Source: Artemisia argyi (lineage: Eukaryota; Streptophyta; Magnoliopsida; Asterales; Asteraceae). From it: DNA of 64,000 nt. Of this stretch, positions 33,319 to 46,089 are shown piece by piece. Where the stretch lies: the NCBI GenBank assembly GCA_030686995.1, contig CM060687.1, forward strand, positions 173,018,423 to 173,082,422. The letters are read 5' to 3'. Every line of letters begins with the position of its first letter. The stretch's first letter is position 1. A model generated the notes under the pieces. That model saw only the letters and a program-made list of their open reading frames with translations. It ran no database searches and was not told where the DNA came from. A program made the position numbers and the translations under genes.

Positions 33319-36300
33319 TGATTGGCCCTAAACAGTCAACTTATATTGACCAAGGAATGGTCAACAAAGTCAAAAAGCCTAGAGTCAATCTCCGGGTAAT
33401 ATAGGAAATCACCAGGTCGTTATACCCTGACGAGGTGTGAATTGTATCTGAGCGTGTTTGTGATCGGGTGATTATTTACAGAAAAGGAGTTGTGGTGAGA
33501 ATTATTTGAAAATTATAAAAAGAAATAGCTTAGGAAAGCTATATGACTGATTACTGGAATTTAGATTAAGAAGAAGTGAACTAAAACCTAAAAACAGTGC
33601 GTTTGCTGAGAACGGGAACAAACGTACGTGAATAAAAAGTGGGTGAGATTATCTAAAAAGGCTACTGGTATAAAAATGATATTTTTACAAACCTAATGAT
33701 TAAAGAAAATTTTTGGAAAATTAAAATTAATTTTTACACTATTTTTACAATTATTATTAATTAAATACTAATTTCCTATTTAATTTTAATTAATTAAATT
33801 AACCTAAAATACAAATAATTATGAAATTTACCTAGAAAAATAAAATTTAAACTTAGAAAAATCTAAAACACTATAAAACTAATTTTAGAACTGAAAATAT
33901 ATTTTTAAGACTTTTTAATTAATTATTACTAATTATTAACTATTTATTAATTACTTTTTAATTATTTAAATTAACCTAAATTCTAATTAATTATGAAATT
34001 ACACTAGAAAATTGAAAATAAAATTTGGAAAAATTAAAAATAACTAAAAACTAATTTTAAAACTAGATTTGTATTTTCTGATTTGCTAATTAATTAATAT
34101 TAATTATTAACTATTTAATAATTATTAAAAACTAATTTAAATTGAGAAAAATACCAAATGATGCAAGAAAAATCTGAAAAAATTACAAAAATTATTTTTA
34201 ACTACCAGAAGCCAAGGAAAAATATAAAAATGAGATTAGCTTATAAATAAGCTGAGGTAATAAGCCAATTGGCTTAAATAGAAGCTATCACTTCCAATAA
34301 GTTGGGCTTCTTGGGACTTTTCTGTTTCAAACTTGCTTATGGAATGTTTTTAAGTAACTTTTGTGAAGGTACTTTGTTTGGAGATAAAAAATAAGCAGTT
34401 TCGGTAGCTTATTGTAATGACAGATGAGCTTTTTAAGCTTATTAGGTCTTGAGTGATGTGCAAAAGCTACCAAATGATGTCACAACCACAAATAAGCTAC
34501 AAACAGATTAATAAAAACTTAAATTAATCCAAATTAAGACAATAAGCACAGGAAATAAGCACCAAATAAGCTATAAGCAATCCAAACACCAAACAGTTCA
34601 CAACAGATCTCACAAGGCACCTTTGAGGGCTTGTGGGGTCCACTAGGGGCCTTGGAAGTCAAAAAAAGGTTTGAGCCAATAGGTTGAGGTGATAAGCTGT
34701 CTAAAAAGCTAGGTCTCACCCTCTAGGTCCCACAATTGAGATCAGGAGGGGGGTTTGGAACTTGGGGTGAAAGCTGAGTTCTCAGCTTTGGTCAGGAAAG
34801 GGACAAACAAAAGGGCACTTGCAGCCCTATTTATATAAGCCCTAAACTACAAAATAAGCTTAGAACCTAAGAGTCTGGCTTATTGGCTTTCTATTAAGCC
34901 AAAAAGCAAGGTATGGGGCCCACTAGTAAGGCCTGTGGGGTCCACTAAACTTGGCCTATTGGAACTGAGTGAAGTGCACAGGGGAGGTGTTTCCCCTGCA
35001 TCTCACTTTGAGCTTGTGCACAAGCTTGTGCAAAATTCACAAAAATAAGACATTCATAGGATCATGTAGTTCAGCTGAGATACTTAGCACCCAAGAAATT
35101 TCAAACCTTCAATCTCAACACAAAATTCTATAAAATTCCTCCAAAAATTGGATTTCTGCCAAAGAGCACTTTTGACTTTTTTTATGAAAACTTGATATTT
35201 TGACTTAACTGAACTTTGATCCTTAATTACTTACTGATTATGTAGTGTTAAGCTAATAAGAGATGAAAACAAGCTAGATTAACAGTTTTTAAGCTAATAT
35301 GGAGATTATGGTACCAACTGTTTCAACAGATAATAAGTGAGATGGATTTCAAGCTTATTTTGACTTTTTTGCTAGTTAGGACCAAAGACTTGTTTGAAAT
35401 GGTGTGCTTAGATGTTACTGAGTTATAAGAACAAATGGTAAACACTGAGCTCAATTAGACCTACCAACACAGTCAAATCCAAACACCCTCTAAATCACAG
35501 ACTATTAATAAAACTAATTCAAACACCCTCTAAACCAAACTACAAGCGATTGATCATAACTAATTTAAATAAGTGATAAATAAGAAAAATACACAGTAAT
35601 AAGCAATAAACACAACTAATAAACTTAGAAGAGTAAAAAGCAAAAATCAAAGCTTACAATAGTAATGCCAACTGAGACAAGGGACCAGGATCAAGTATCA
35701 GCCTATGTGGTTTCCATAAGCCTCTAATACCATCAGCAACCACCAATCACTGTGCTCCAAGCTTCATCAACCCTTGATCATGTCCTTTTTTATTTTATCT
35801 TGATTTTCTTTTATTTTTTTATATTTTTATCAAACTGTGGAAAAAACAATTCCACAAACCTAAAAACCTTATGAAAACAGATACATTAAGTTTATATGAG
35901 ATTGTAATCACCTAACTCTCACTAATGAGCTTTATATTAAAGATTGCAATATTTGAATAATACTTGAAATTGGAAAATAAGAGTATGACTTAAAATGAAA
36001 CTTTCATTGGTTAAAAATAGATTACAGAAGCTAAAATAAACATTACAATATCCAAATTACAATACTACACACTTCTAAGGCTCATATTTAGCTACTACTT
36101 ATACTACGCTACTAAAATAAGCTTCACCACCTTCCACATGGCTTCCAAGCCCCTTTTGAGAGTTCCTTTGACCTCTTTCTTGACCCAAGACCAAATCCCC
36201 ATCGTTGAATTAAAAGTTGAGCCATCCTAGCCTTTGATTGGATTTTTGCCGCCAAAAACCAAACGGGCAAAATTAGTGGGACGATTGAGGGAATTAAATG

Positions 36301-37085
36301 CAAAGGGTGGGAGGTTGGTTTGATAGTTGAGTAACATTTATTGTGGGGGGCTAATGTGGTGAAAAGGTGGAGGAGGGGGGAGACACAATACCCTAGTTTT
36401 AGGGGGAAAAGTGGGGAAGACAGTCTGTTTGACCATGGTTTGACCGGGAGTATTTGATATTAAAAGGGAGTGGGCTGTGGGGTGTTAGGCCTAGATTTGG
36501 ATTGGGGTTGGGGTTGGGGTTGGGCTTGGTTGTTTGGTTTGGTTATGGATTTGGCTTAAAAATAACAAAAGGGTCCGTTTAGTTTTAGTAGTTATCACAA
36601 GGACCATTTTTGTAATTTTTCAAAAGATGAGGGCTGAAGTTGTACATTCCCCAAAGTGTTACCAAGGACCAATCATGCCAAGTACTATTAACACAAGGAC
36701 CAAATCTCACTTTTTCCAATTTTCAAAATTCCCAGGGACTGTTTTTGCCAACTTAGAATTTTAGGGACCAAACATGTCAACTTGTGAAACTTATGACCCA
36801 AGTATCATATTTTGTGATTTTTAACTTTCAAAAGACTTGGGTTGACTTTTCTTTAAAAAATAAATGCATAGGGACTATTTTTGACAAGTTTTGAAACTCG
36901 GGGGACTGAAACTGCCAATATTGCAAACTTTGATCATTTTTCATTTGTTTTTGCTTATTTTGCATTTAAAACACATAAAACACAATTCCTGGGATAATTT
37001 AAGTATTTTGATGACTTTTTGATTGTTTTTGTATGTTTTGGCTGTTTAAATACGACAAAAATGATGAGTGTTTGAGCACTCATCA
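33319..37085 (-). mobile_element. Solo LTR G (3.77 kb) inside gag of element D
   Basis: Begins TGATTGG and ends CACTCATCA (TG...CA, inverted tips TGAT...ATCA). It is flanked by a near-perfect 5-bp TSD, and the gag frame of D resumes directly after it. No internal domain, PBS or second LTR copy was found, so it is read as a solo LTR left by recombination. Minus orientation is suggested by a canonical TATATAAATAG on that strand at about 34836-34848; the reverse is possible. Non-coding throughout; short ORFs at 34534-34719 and 36534-36764 look like chance. Confidence 0.75.
36504..36524 (+). other. G-quadruplex-forming (GGGGTT)n run in LTR G
   Basis: Four G-tracts separated by TT within 21 bases, a textbook intramolecular G-quadruplex pattern on the plus strand. 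Confidence 0.7.
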
Positions 37086-37090
37086 ATAAC
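37086..37090 (+). repeat. Right flank repeat of solo LTR G (ATAAC)
   Basis: Partner of 33314-33318 with one mismatch. Confidence 0.7.
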
Positions 37091-37490
37091 AAACGTAACA
37101 GAGATGGCGATAGGATTCAATCTTCTGGGGCAACAGGTTCTGGTCAGATTCAGAGGAGTCAGGGTCAGAGGGATCAGGATCATAAGGGAAATGGTAATGG
37201 TAGCGATGGTAGTAACAGATATGGTGACAGGAACAACAACCAGAAGTATGGGAACAACAGGGGTCAGCAGTATGGTAACTCATCTGGGTATAGGTCGAAT
37301 TATGGGTCTGGTTCTTCTAACTAGAAGAGGTTCCTGGATCAGGCTTCTTCTCCACCATGCTCTACTTGTGGGAAGATGCATCCCGGAAAACTGTGTCATC
37401 GCCTTACAGGAGGATGCTATTTGTGGTTTTGTGGGACATCGAGGTAATGAGTGCCCGAAGAACAAGAACAAGGGTGGTACTGGGACTTAG
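37091..37490 (+). pseudogene. gag: gag of element D, C-terminal part with zinc knuckle
   Basis: Low-complexity Gln/Asn/Gly/Arg-rich RNA-binding tail, a TAG at 37322-37324, then CSTCGKMHPGK and, after a frameshift near 37410, CGFVGHRGNECPK. The latter keeps the CX2CX4HX4C knuckle spacing apart from the damaged start. The frame ends at TAG 37488-37490, after which the protease region follows in the same frame. Confidence 0.8.
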
Positions 37491-39035
37491 CCAGCTGCTT
37501 CAGGTCGAGTGTTTGCTATGACTCATGAGCAGGTAGCAAGGGCATCAGATACCATTACGGGCTCCTTACATATGTTTGGTCGAGTTATTTTCGTATTATT
37601 TGATACTGGTGCCACTCATTCCGTAGTATCTATTTCTTTTGCTAAACACATAACAATTCCACCAACATTACTTGAATATACCTTATCAATATCCACCCCT
37701 ATGAAAAACCAAGTAATAATTAACCATGAATTTAAGAATTGTCCTGTACGTTTTGACGACAAAATTCGTTCTGCCAATCTATTTCCTTTGGAAATGTGCG
37801 CCTTCGATATCATTCTTGGCATGGATTGGTTGACGGAACATCGAGCTACGATTGACTGTCACACCAAATGTGTGATCTTTGGTGATTTGAATAATCCTGA
37901 ATTTGTTTATCAAGGTTCTCTACCTGTCAAAACTATGAAAATCATTTCTGCTTTGAAAGCCCATACTTTGATCTCACATGGTTGTGAGGGGTTTTTAGCT
38001 TCAATCAAGGACACTTTTATTAATGAGACTCGCCTTGAGGATCATCCTGTTGTCCGAGATTTTTCTGATGTTTTCCCTGAGGAACTTCCGGGAATTCCCC
38101 CTAAACGTGAAGTGGAATTTAGTATTGAATTAATCCCTGGTGACAAACCTATTTCGAAAGCCCCTTATCATATGGCCCCTATTGAATTGAAGGAGTTGAA
38201 GGAGCAACTTCAAGAGCTACTGGAACGTGGGTTCATTCGTCCGAGTGTTTCTCCATGGGGTGCTCCTGTTCTTTTTGTGAAGAAGAAAGAAGGTAGTATG
38301 AGGCTGTGTATTGACTACCGCGAGCTAAACCGTATTACAATTCGTAACCGTTATCCTTTGCCTCGCATCGACGACCTTTTTGATCAACTTCAAGGTGCGA
38401 AGTTCTTTTCCAAGATCGATCTGAGATCTGGGTACCATCAACTACGGGTGAAGGAACAAGATGTTCCTAAGACAGTATTCCGTACTCGTTATGGTCATTA
38501 TGAATTTTTGGTGATGCCGTTTGGTTTGACCAATGCTCCAGCTGTGTTCATGGATTTAATGAATCGTTTCTTTCGCGAATTCCTAGACAAATTTGTTATC
38601 GTTTTCATTGACGACATCCTTGTTTATTCAAAGACAAAGGAAGAGCATGAGGAACATCTTCGTATTGTGTTGGGGATTCTATGTCAGAAGCAGTTGTACG
38701 CTAAGTTTTCGAAATGTGAATTTTGATTGGGACAGATGGCATTCTTGGGTCACATCGTTTCTGCAGATGGTATTACCATGGATCCTGCAAAGGTCGAGGC
38801 AATCATTAAATGGCCAAGACCGACAACGGTGAATGAAGTCAGGAGTTTCTTGGGTTTGGCTGGTTACTATCGGAGGTTTGTGGAAGGATTCTCATGTTTG
38901 GCTCTACCATTTACTAAACTTATGAGGAAGGGTGAGAAATTCATTTGGGGTGATGAATGTGAGGAAAGCTTCAAGGAATTGAAGAAGAGATTGGTTTCCT
39001 CTCCTATTCTTACTTTACCTTCTGGGTCTGGTGGA
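37491..39035 (+). pseudogene. pol: Protease and reverse transcriptase of element D
   Basis: Open for 405 codons up to TGA 38724-38726, then on in the same frame. Protease: [12 protein letters not shown] near 37597, and [81 protein letters not shown] block and FIDDILVYS (catalytic Asp pair, near 38604). After the stop the RT connection region follows ([27 protein letters not shown]). The motifs are those of gypsy chromoviruses. The frame is cut at 39036 by the family-E solo LTR; RNase H resumes at 40446. The catalytic residues survive but the enzyme cannot be made as one chain. Confidence 0.93.
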
Positions 39036-39036
39036 T
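39032..39036 (+). repeat. Target-site duplication of the solo LTR of family E, left copy (TGGAT)
   Basis: Exact match to 40441-40445. Confidence 0.9.
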
Positions 39037-40440
39037 TGATACGTGGGAATTGCACCAGGCTTTACCTCTCAAGGGATCTTGAGAAGCTTACAACCCCCAC
39101 CAGGCAGTGTACCTGATCGTTGTAGTATAGTATAGTGACAAGTACCGGGGGATTGATCGTTCAGCTTAGGAATAGTGTCGCTAGGATTAGAAAACCTAAA
39201 TACTAGTTCTAAATGTGAGGGAAGATTATTTTTGTATTTTTATATTTTATCAAAGCAATTAAAAATCTCGGGTTAGAAGGATTTGGGCGGAATTAGTTGC
39301 TAATCAACTAACCCAATACTAAGATGCAATCAAAATAAAATACTAGAAATGAAAATAAACTAAATTATACTAAAGTTGTGAGCAATAAGTGGAGAAAATG
39401 TGTTTACTTAGATTTCACTACTCCCTAGACATCTTTTACACGTTAATTACTTGTTATAATTGCATGGATGACTGATCGTATTCCTTAATACCATTCATGG
39501 GGTGGCACACTAAACTCCCCAATTCTATGAGCTCTTATCTCCTCCTACACCATGCCCAGCACAACTATACGGATTGTAAACAGTGGCTCATGCATTAAAT
39601 ACAACCAATAAAGACCTAGTGCGCGTCGGTTCATGTTTCTTAAGACGTTCAAGCATGTTACCAATTGGAGATCTGCCAGTTTTCTTAAGCCTAACATATA
39701 AATCATTCATCCAAGGCAAATATAAACAAGTAATCAACACATAATTAACATCTAGGTTTCATTAGATCCAAGCATACACAAGATAGATCTAGCCTAGCAT
39801 GATGGAATTAAGACAAGAACAAGATATAGACAACCAACACATAGACATATTGATTGAATTAAAAGAACACTTATCTTAATTACACATGCAAGGTATCAAG
39901 AGGTTGGAACCCTTGAAAAACCTGTAAAATTTGCACCAAAATCGTACTTAGGGTTTCTCCAAAACTTCTCTTTTTTAATGTGAAAATTAGAAAACTATAT
40001 ATAGGAAAAGGGGTCTGACGGCGTCAAGACCAAGCTTGTGACGCCGTCACCTCGCCGCCAAAACTATTCTCGGACTGCCTTGATCTACATTTGACGCCGT
40101 CAAGACTTAATCATTTCCAGGCCGTCATGACTTTTACTCTTGACGCCCAACCTTCGTGACACCTTCAAATCTGTACTGGATCGTCATGGAATTTTGCTCT
40201 TGACGCCGTCAGGGTGTTACTCTTGACGCCGTCACCTACTGTTCCCAGCATGGAAAATTAAGACTTTGGCATTTTCTTCACTTTTATGCTCCAAAAACGT
40301 CCGAATTGCTTCCTTTTCTAGATTTCACTCCCAAAGTACCTAAAATCACAAAAGGAACGATTTAGGGCAATATTTGATCAAATAAATTCGAATTCGGGCT
40401 TAAATGACCCCCTAAAAATGGATCATTTTTCGCCTCATCA
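39037..40440 (-). mobile_element. Solo LTR of family E, reverse orientation
   Basis: 1404 bp, TG...CA ends, perfect TSD TGGAT; reverse complement of the LTR at 218-1566 with scattered differences. No internal sequence, so a solo LTR produced by LTR-LTR recombination. It splits the RT/RNase H junction of element D. Its U3 keeps the GACGCCGTCA cluster (40014-40236) and TATA box. Confidence 0.9.
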
Positions 40441-40445
40441 TGGAT
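40441..40445 (+). repeat. Target-site duplication of the solo LTR of family E, right copy (TGGAT)
   Basis: Exact match to 39032-39036. Confidence 0.9.
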
Positions 40446-40998
40446 TTCAAATCTACAGCGATGCTTCAAAGAAGGGTCTTGGTTGTGTATTGATGCAGCA
40501 TGGAAAGGTTATCGCATATGCATCAAGACAGCTGAACCCTTATGAGGTTAACTATCCTACACATGACTTGGAGTTGGTTGCGGTCGTGTTTGCTTTGAAA
40601 ATCTGGAGGCATTATCTTTATGGGGAATCTTGTGACATCTTTACCGATTACAAGAGTCTTAAATACATCTTTACTCAGAAAGAGTTGAATATGAGATAGA
40701 GACGTTGGCTGAAACTTCTTAAGGACTACGACACGAACATTCAGTATCACCCAGGCAAGGCGAATGTGGTTGTTGACGCTCTTAGTAGGGAATCTGGGAT
40801 TTTGGCTAGTCTTGATATTGACTCTAAGATTATTAATGACTTGGAACTTTTGGAGGTGAAATTTTGTATTCGTGGTCGTGACGGATATTGGGCGAGTTTG
40901 AAGGTTGAACCTAACCTTATACTTAGAGTTAAGGAAGCACAGAAAGACGATGGTGAGCTTTGGTCCATGATTCAAAATTTGGAAGCAGGTAAGCAGAC
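40446..40998 (+). pseudogene. pol: RNase H and start of integrase region of element D
   Basis: Reads [40 protein letters not shown] and [19 protein letters not shown], the gypsy RNase H. A TAG at 40697-40699 follows, then [20 protein letters not shown] and DALSRE in the same frame. The frame is cut at 40998 by copia B2, before the integrase zinc finger. Confidence 0.92.
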
Positions 40999-42274
40999 TG
41001 TTGACATAAATAATGCATAAAAACATTATTTATATTTTTCGATATCTCTATGTTTTGACGATCACAAAATGTAAAATCATCAAACGTAAGATTACTACGT
41101 AAACAAGTATTAAGCTAGTTTATATCATTATATCCAACTTAATCACTTAAGGTATGAATAAATAAGTGCTCAATACATCTCATGATCAAAGGGGTATTTA
41201 ATTGATTATTACAAAGTTTATTTAATTATATAAACATATTATATATTTTTGAAAAACACTTTTGGTAATAAAGAAAAATGTTTTACTCATACTAAATATA
41301 TGAATTCAAATTTTTAACCAAAATCAGTTAGTTTTTCACCAAATAAACTTTTGTCCACTAAATAACAGATTTTCTAGCCGTTACAGCTGGGCGGCCCCCT
41401 TAATTATAAGGGGCGGTCCCCTTAAAATTAAGGGGACCGGCCATGAATTAAGGGGACCGGCCAGGCTCCTGTGTCAGAATCTGTCAGAATTTTCTCCTAT
41501 AAATACCACCTTAAATCTGGTATTTTTTCTAACCTTTTGCACGAAAATTTCAGATCTAAAACTCTCTAAACATCTTCCAAAACTCTTTGATCATTAGATT
41601 ACTAATCCTTGTTTCAAGTGATTCAATCCCTTCTCATTTATTCTCTTCCAAAGTGCAAAAGAAGAATACTCCTTCAACAACAAAGTTCAAGAAGTATTGT
41701 AGAGTATTTGTGTATATTGTGCATATTATTTGTGAAGTTGTGTTGTGCTTGTAATAAGTAGTTTAGGAGAAGTAGAAGTTGTGTAGGGAGAAGAAGTTGT
41801 GTAGTAGTGTGAAGTTGTGAAGAAGGTGTGGTGTGGATAAGTAGTGTAGAAGTTGTGAAGAAGTTGTGAGATTGGTTCTAGCTAGGATTAGAACCCGACA
41901 TCTAGCTTTGTGTCGTTAAGTCGGTCTAAGCGAAAGTTGTGTAAGGTTTCTCCGCCACAAGGGAGTTTGCTGACATAGTGAAGAAAACTCTCGAGTAGGT
42001 GACTCGGGGAGTGGAGTAGGAACAAGGAAGGTGACCTTGTAGCCGAACCACTATAAATCCTTGTGTTGTGGTTTGATCTTTCCAACTCCTTTCATTACTT
42101 ACTTATTTACTTATACAATATTAGCTTAGTTAGTTAATAACTATATAATTGTTCATATAGTGCAAGTATTGAAATCACATAAACTAGAATCGAAGTTTTT
42201 AAAACAAATTTGCTTTTATAAATTTTAAAACGGACGTAAAACTATGCAACCCCCCCCCCTTCTAGTTTTCCACA
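40999..42274 (+). repeat. 5' LTR of element B2
   Basis: 1276 bp, starts TGTTGACATAAATAATG and ends TTTTCCACA. Similar to both LTRs of B1. TATA box (TATAAATA) at about 41498-41505. Followed by ATTGGTATCAAGAGCC, an initiator-Met PBS with one extra base. Confidence 0.9.
41389..41462 (+). promoter_or_regulatory. GC-rich palindromic module in the B2 LTR
   Basis: 74 bp with GGGCGGCCCCCTTAA, then GGTCCCCTTAA and TTAAGGGGACC arms (11-bp inverted repeat with 2-bp centre), then two copies of TTAAGGGGACCGGCC. About 35 bp upstream of the TATA box. Equivalent modules lie in each B1 LTR and at 50129, 52818 and 63382. Confidence 0.75.
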
Positions 42275-42342
42275 ATTGGTATCAAGAGCCAGGTCTTGCA
42301 AGATCTTTAAAATATATTGTATTTTAAAACTTGTAACGATCT

Positions 42343-43635
42343 ATGGAATCTAAAAAATATTTAGAAGGGCAATATATGCAAAGACCACCACTATTTGAAA
42401 GTGATGGATTTTTATATTGGAAAAATCGATTCGAAACCTATGTGAAATCAAAAGATCTAGATCTTTGGCATGTTATTACCAATGGTGATTTTTTACCTAT
42501 TCAAAAAAACCCCGAAACAAAGAAAGATGAAATCGTACCTTTTGGAAAACAAAATGATGATTTAAAAAGAAAACTTGCTAAAAATAATGAAGCAAAAATG
42601 GTTATTTATAATGCGCTACCACGTAAAGAGTACGAAAGGATCTTTATGTGTGAAACGCAAAAGAAATTTGGAACTCTTTATTAATAACTCACCAAGGTAA
42701 TAGTCAAGTCAAAGATAATAAAATAGATCTACTTGTTCAACAATATGAGCAATTCACAATTCCGGAAGAGGAATCAATTGATAATTCTTTCGCTAGATTT
42801 AACACTATCATCACAAGTTTAAAGGCACTTGATGAGAATTTTTCTAGTAAGAATTTTGTTAGAAAGTTTCTTAGGGCTCTTCACCCAAAATGGCGCGCTA
42901 AAGTGACTGCTATTGAAGAATCAAAGAATTTGTCAACATTGCAACTTGATGAATTAATTGGAAATTTGAAAGTCTATGAAGCAATTATAAAGAAGGACTC
43001 CGAAATGGTCAAAGGAAAATGAGAGCAAAGCAAGTCAATCGCCTTGAAAGCTAGAAAGGAATCTAGTAACGAAGATAGCTCATCTTCCAAAAGTGATGAC
43101 GAAGAATACGCCATGGCCGTAAGAGATTTCAAGAAATTCTTCAAAAGGCGAGGAAGATTCGTTAGACAACCACACGATGAAAGAAGAGCATCTCAAAAGA
43201 ATAAAGATGACAAGTATAGCAAGAATGAGAGAAAGTGTTTCAAATGTGGTGATCCAAATCATCTCATTGGAAAATGTCCAAAGATGTCAAGAGATCAAAA
43301 TCAAAGAGCATTTGTTGGAGGAGCTTGGAGTGATAGTGATGAGGAGGAGAAAGAAATGACAAAAGAAGATAAGTGTCTTATGGGAAAAAAATCAAGCGAG
43401 GTACGTTCCGAAACCGAATATTTTAGTGATGAAAATTTATCGTTAGACGAAAATGATTTAGATAATGAGTATAATAGACTATGTAGATTAGGACAACAAG
43501 TAATAACTAAAAGCAAATCACTAAAACATATAAACAACCAATTGGAAAATGAAATACTAGAACTTAAAATTAAAATACATAAATTAGAGAAAGGCAAAGA
43601 AATTATTGAAGAATGTAAATTATTTCAAGAGCTTA
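42343..43635 (+). pseudogene. gag: gag of element B2, first part
   Basis: Closely parallels gag of B1: starts MESKKYLEG, has [19 protein letters not shown] and the CCHC knuckle [15 protein letters not shown] one-base loss near 42655 shifts the frame, and an Arg codon has become TGA at 43020-43022. Cut at 43635 by element C, with the reading frame resuming at 61976. Confidence 0.9.
43631..43635 (+). repeat. Target-site duplication of element C, left copy (GCTTA)
   Basis: Exact match to 61971-61975. Confidence 0.92.
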
Positions 43636-45178
43636 TGTAACAATTCACATTTTCAGGTAAACTTCTATTCCCGAAAATTTCACTATTCATTTTTACTATT
43701 CACTTTTTCCGAAATTTGATTTTTATTTCATATTCTCGTATGATAAATCATTTCCATGACAAAATAAAAGTTTGACACTCATCAGATCATTTTCGCAAAA
43801 GTTATTAAGGAACTACAAGTTTTAGGGTAAAACGTTATTCAAAAATCCTACGCACAACGAAACTCGACCGCGTTAATTTTCCTCGCATCAGAAAAATGTT
43901 TGATACACTCATGATTTATTTGAGAATTAATCATGACTGAGAAAAACGTGACCAAATAAACCTCGGCCGTGAGAAACAGAAATTTCATTTTTAAGCGCTT
44001 TTACTTAGCCGTAACCTTAGCCTATACCTGCACCGCATTTCTAAGACAATTTGAGTTTTCACACATTTGGAATAAGTCAACATATTTTTCCCTCCTCCTT
44101 TGACCAAAAATCATTCCTTGATTTTATAAATCATTCCTTGATTTTTAGGCTTACGGTTTTATGTCTAAAAGACATTTAATACCAACCGACACTAGACTGA
44201 GCCCAGTCTAGACATTATAAGTCATTTTAAATCATTTTTATCCTATTAGAAAAGTAACATTTTACTTTTCACAATTTTACACAATATTCGTATGTTTTAC
44301 GTATTACGTGTTTTAGACCCGTGTTTCCAGTTTTAGCAGGGTTTTAGCACCCCAATGGAACCTACCACTCATTTTATATTTTATTATGGAGTATAATGAT
44401 ATGTTTAACCATTCTTTCAAGTTCCACATTTTTACGATACCCGGTTTTACGTTTTGAGGCTTAATAATTTACGGTTAGCATTTCCCGGAGTCAAAACTCA
44501 TCCAATACTTAGGATAATATCACCAAAGGCACAACTCACCCCCTAGCCTTTGTGAACCGCCATTAGGGGGGGGGGGAGGGAGTCACACCTTAAGGTGTCT
44601 TGATCTCATGCTTGAAGCCCTTGGATGAGTACATGTGTTCAAGCTTCTTTGATAAGCTTTGAAAAGTCTTGAAATGTAACCTCCTTAAGGCATCTTCCTA
44701 GGCACCTTCCTAACCTCCTCAAGACCCTATAAAAGCCCCCCTCCCCCTCCTTTGTATGCGACACATCACACACCAAACCATCTCACACTTAGCTAAATTC
44801 CTTCTAGTTACAAGCAAGATTCAAGTACGTACTTCATCAACATAGAAACCCTAGCTTGGTTTTAGGTAATCAAAATACTTCCAAACCTTATAAACTTTGG
44901 TGATTCTCTTGAGTTTGAATCCACTCAATTCACCTCAACTTTCATCATCTCTCTTTCAAGAAAACAAGTGTAGAAAGATTGCTTGAAGTGAAGAGAAGTA
45001 ATCAATCAAAGTCCTTACCTTACATGTTACTTACCTTTCTTGTAGAAAGCCAAAGTTGTAAGCAAACTCTAATACACTTACTTGCTTAAATATCATTTTC
45101 ATGCTATTTGTATTTCCTTCATACTATATATTGTCTTATTATTAAGTTCATGATGCTTAAAAATGGGTAAAACAATCT

Positions 45179-45181
<3 letters not shown>

Positions 45182-45259
<78 letters not shown>
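45182..45259 (+). repeat. (TA)n microsatellite in the 5' LTR of C
   Basis: 78 bp of AT repeat where the 3' LTR of the same element has only about 10 bp, so it expanded after insertion. Confidence 0.9.
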
Positions 45260-45262
<3 letters not shown>

Positions 45263-46084
45263 AACTTATGATATGTAAACAAACAAACTAGTGATTTTTA
45301 TGGAGAACTCTGATCAAAACAGTATATAAATGATATTGGAAAATTACATATTGTAGTAGAGGAATTAACAAGGAAAACATAGCAATTTGAACCACCTAAA
45401 AAAAAGTACAAGAGTCAAAAGTTATGACCATTTGAAGTTACCAAAACTTTACGGCAAAACTGCCTAAATACTTTCTGTGACAAAACCTTAAACACGCAAA
45501 AAGAGGCCCTTATGGTCCGTTTCATGAAAAAGTTAATGCACGAAAGTTGTTCGGAATCACGTTTTCTTCAAAAACTCAGGAGCACGTCTCCAAAAAACCA
45601 ATAACGAATGATATTTTTCTCAGTTTATTAACAGCTATTTTACATATATAAGTCACTATATAATGGTTATGGTTTAAAAAGACCAAGAGGTCTTATGACC
45701 TAGATTCAAGACCACAACCATGGCTAAAGCCAAGGTTGAGTCTCAAGACCATGGAACAATGACCTTTGACCAAAGGTCATGGCAAGGCCATGACTAAATG
45801 ACCATATAAACTTACTTAGGCGAAAACATGAGCTAAAAAGTTGGCGATAACTTAAACATACAATTTGGATCTACTTCATCTAAAGAACCATGAGATATTA
45901 CAAGTATTCGTCATACAAGACTTAAGAAACTTACCCTAATAACAATCTTCATGTAAAGATAAATTTTCCTAAGTTTATTCAAATATTGGACATGTAACTT
46001 TTCAGATCAAAACTTATATATATATATATTTCATCAACTACTACAATAGTAGGGAGCCTCATATGAGGAGTTCATTATGTAAGC

Positions 46085-46089
46085 CGTCG
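46085..46089 (+). repeat. Target-site duplication of element B1, left copy (CGTCG)
   Basis: Exact match to 55458-55462; the uninterrupted site is seen in the other LTR of C near 60867. Confidence 0.93.

Larger units (their letters stand above)
28346..40998 (+). mobile_element. Ty3/gypsy element D (Tekay/Del-like), visible part
   Basis: 5' LTR ending at 32460, initiator-Met PBS, gag, protease, RT and RNase H in normal order on the plus strand. The element is interrupted by solo LTRs G and E and cut at 40998 by copia element B2, beyond which its integrase and 3' LTR would lie outside the window. Gag begins MVNTRNTGDEAAFSAAVAQA, typical of the Tekay-type elements common in composites. The left border is not determinable without the 3' LTR; the start given is only the end of the last exon-like stretch. 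The element is dead: frameshifts and stops occur in gag, pol and RNase H. Confidence 0.8.
43636..46089 (+). repeat. 5' LTR of element C, first part
   Basis: Matches 58506-60866 with about 3% differences by eye in the first 550 bp. TATA box (TATAAAAG) at about 44729-44736. Interrupted at 46089 by B1. Confidence 0.9.

Noticed and set aside
36504..36524. Telomere-like (GGGGTT)n
   Set aside because: Plant telomeres are usually TTTAGGG; this is a short run inside an LTR.
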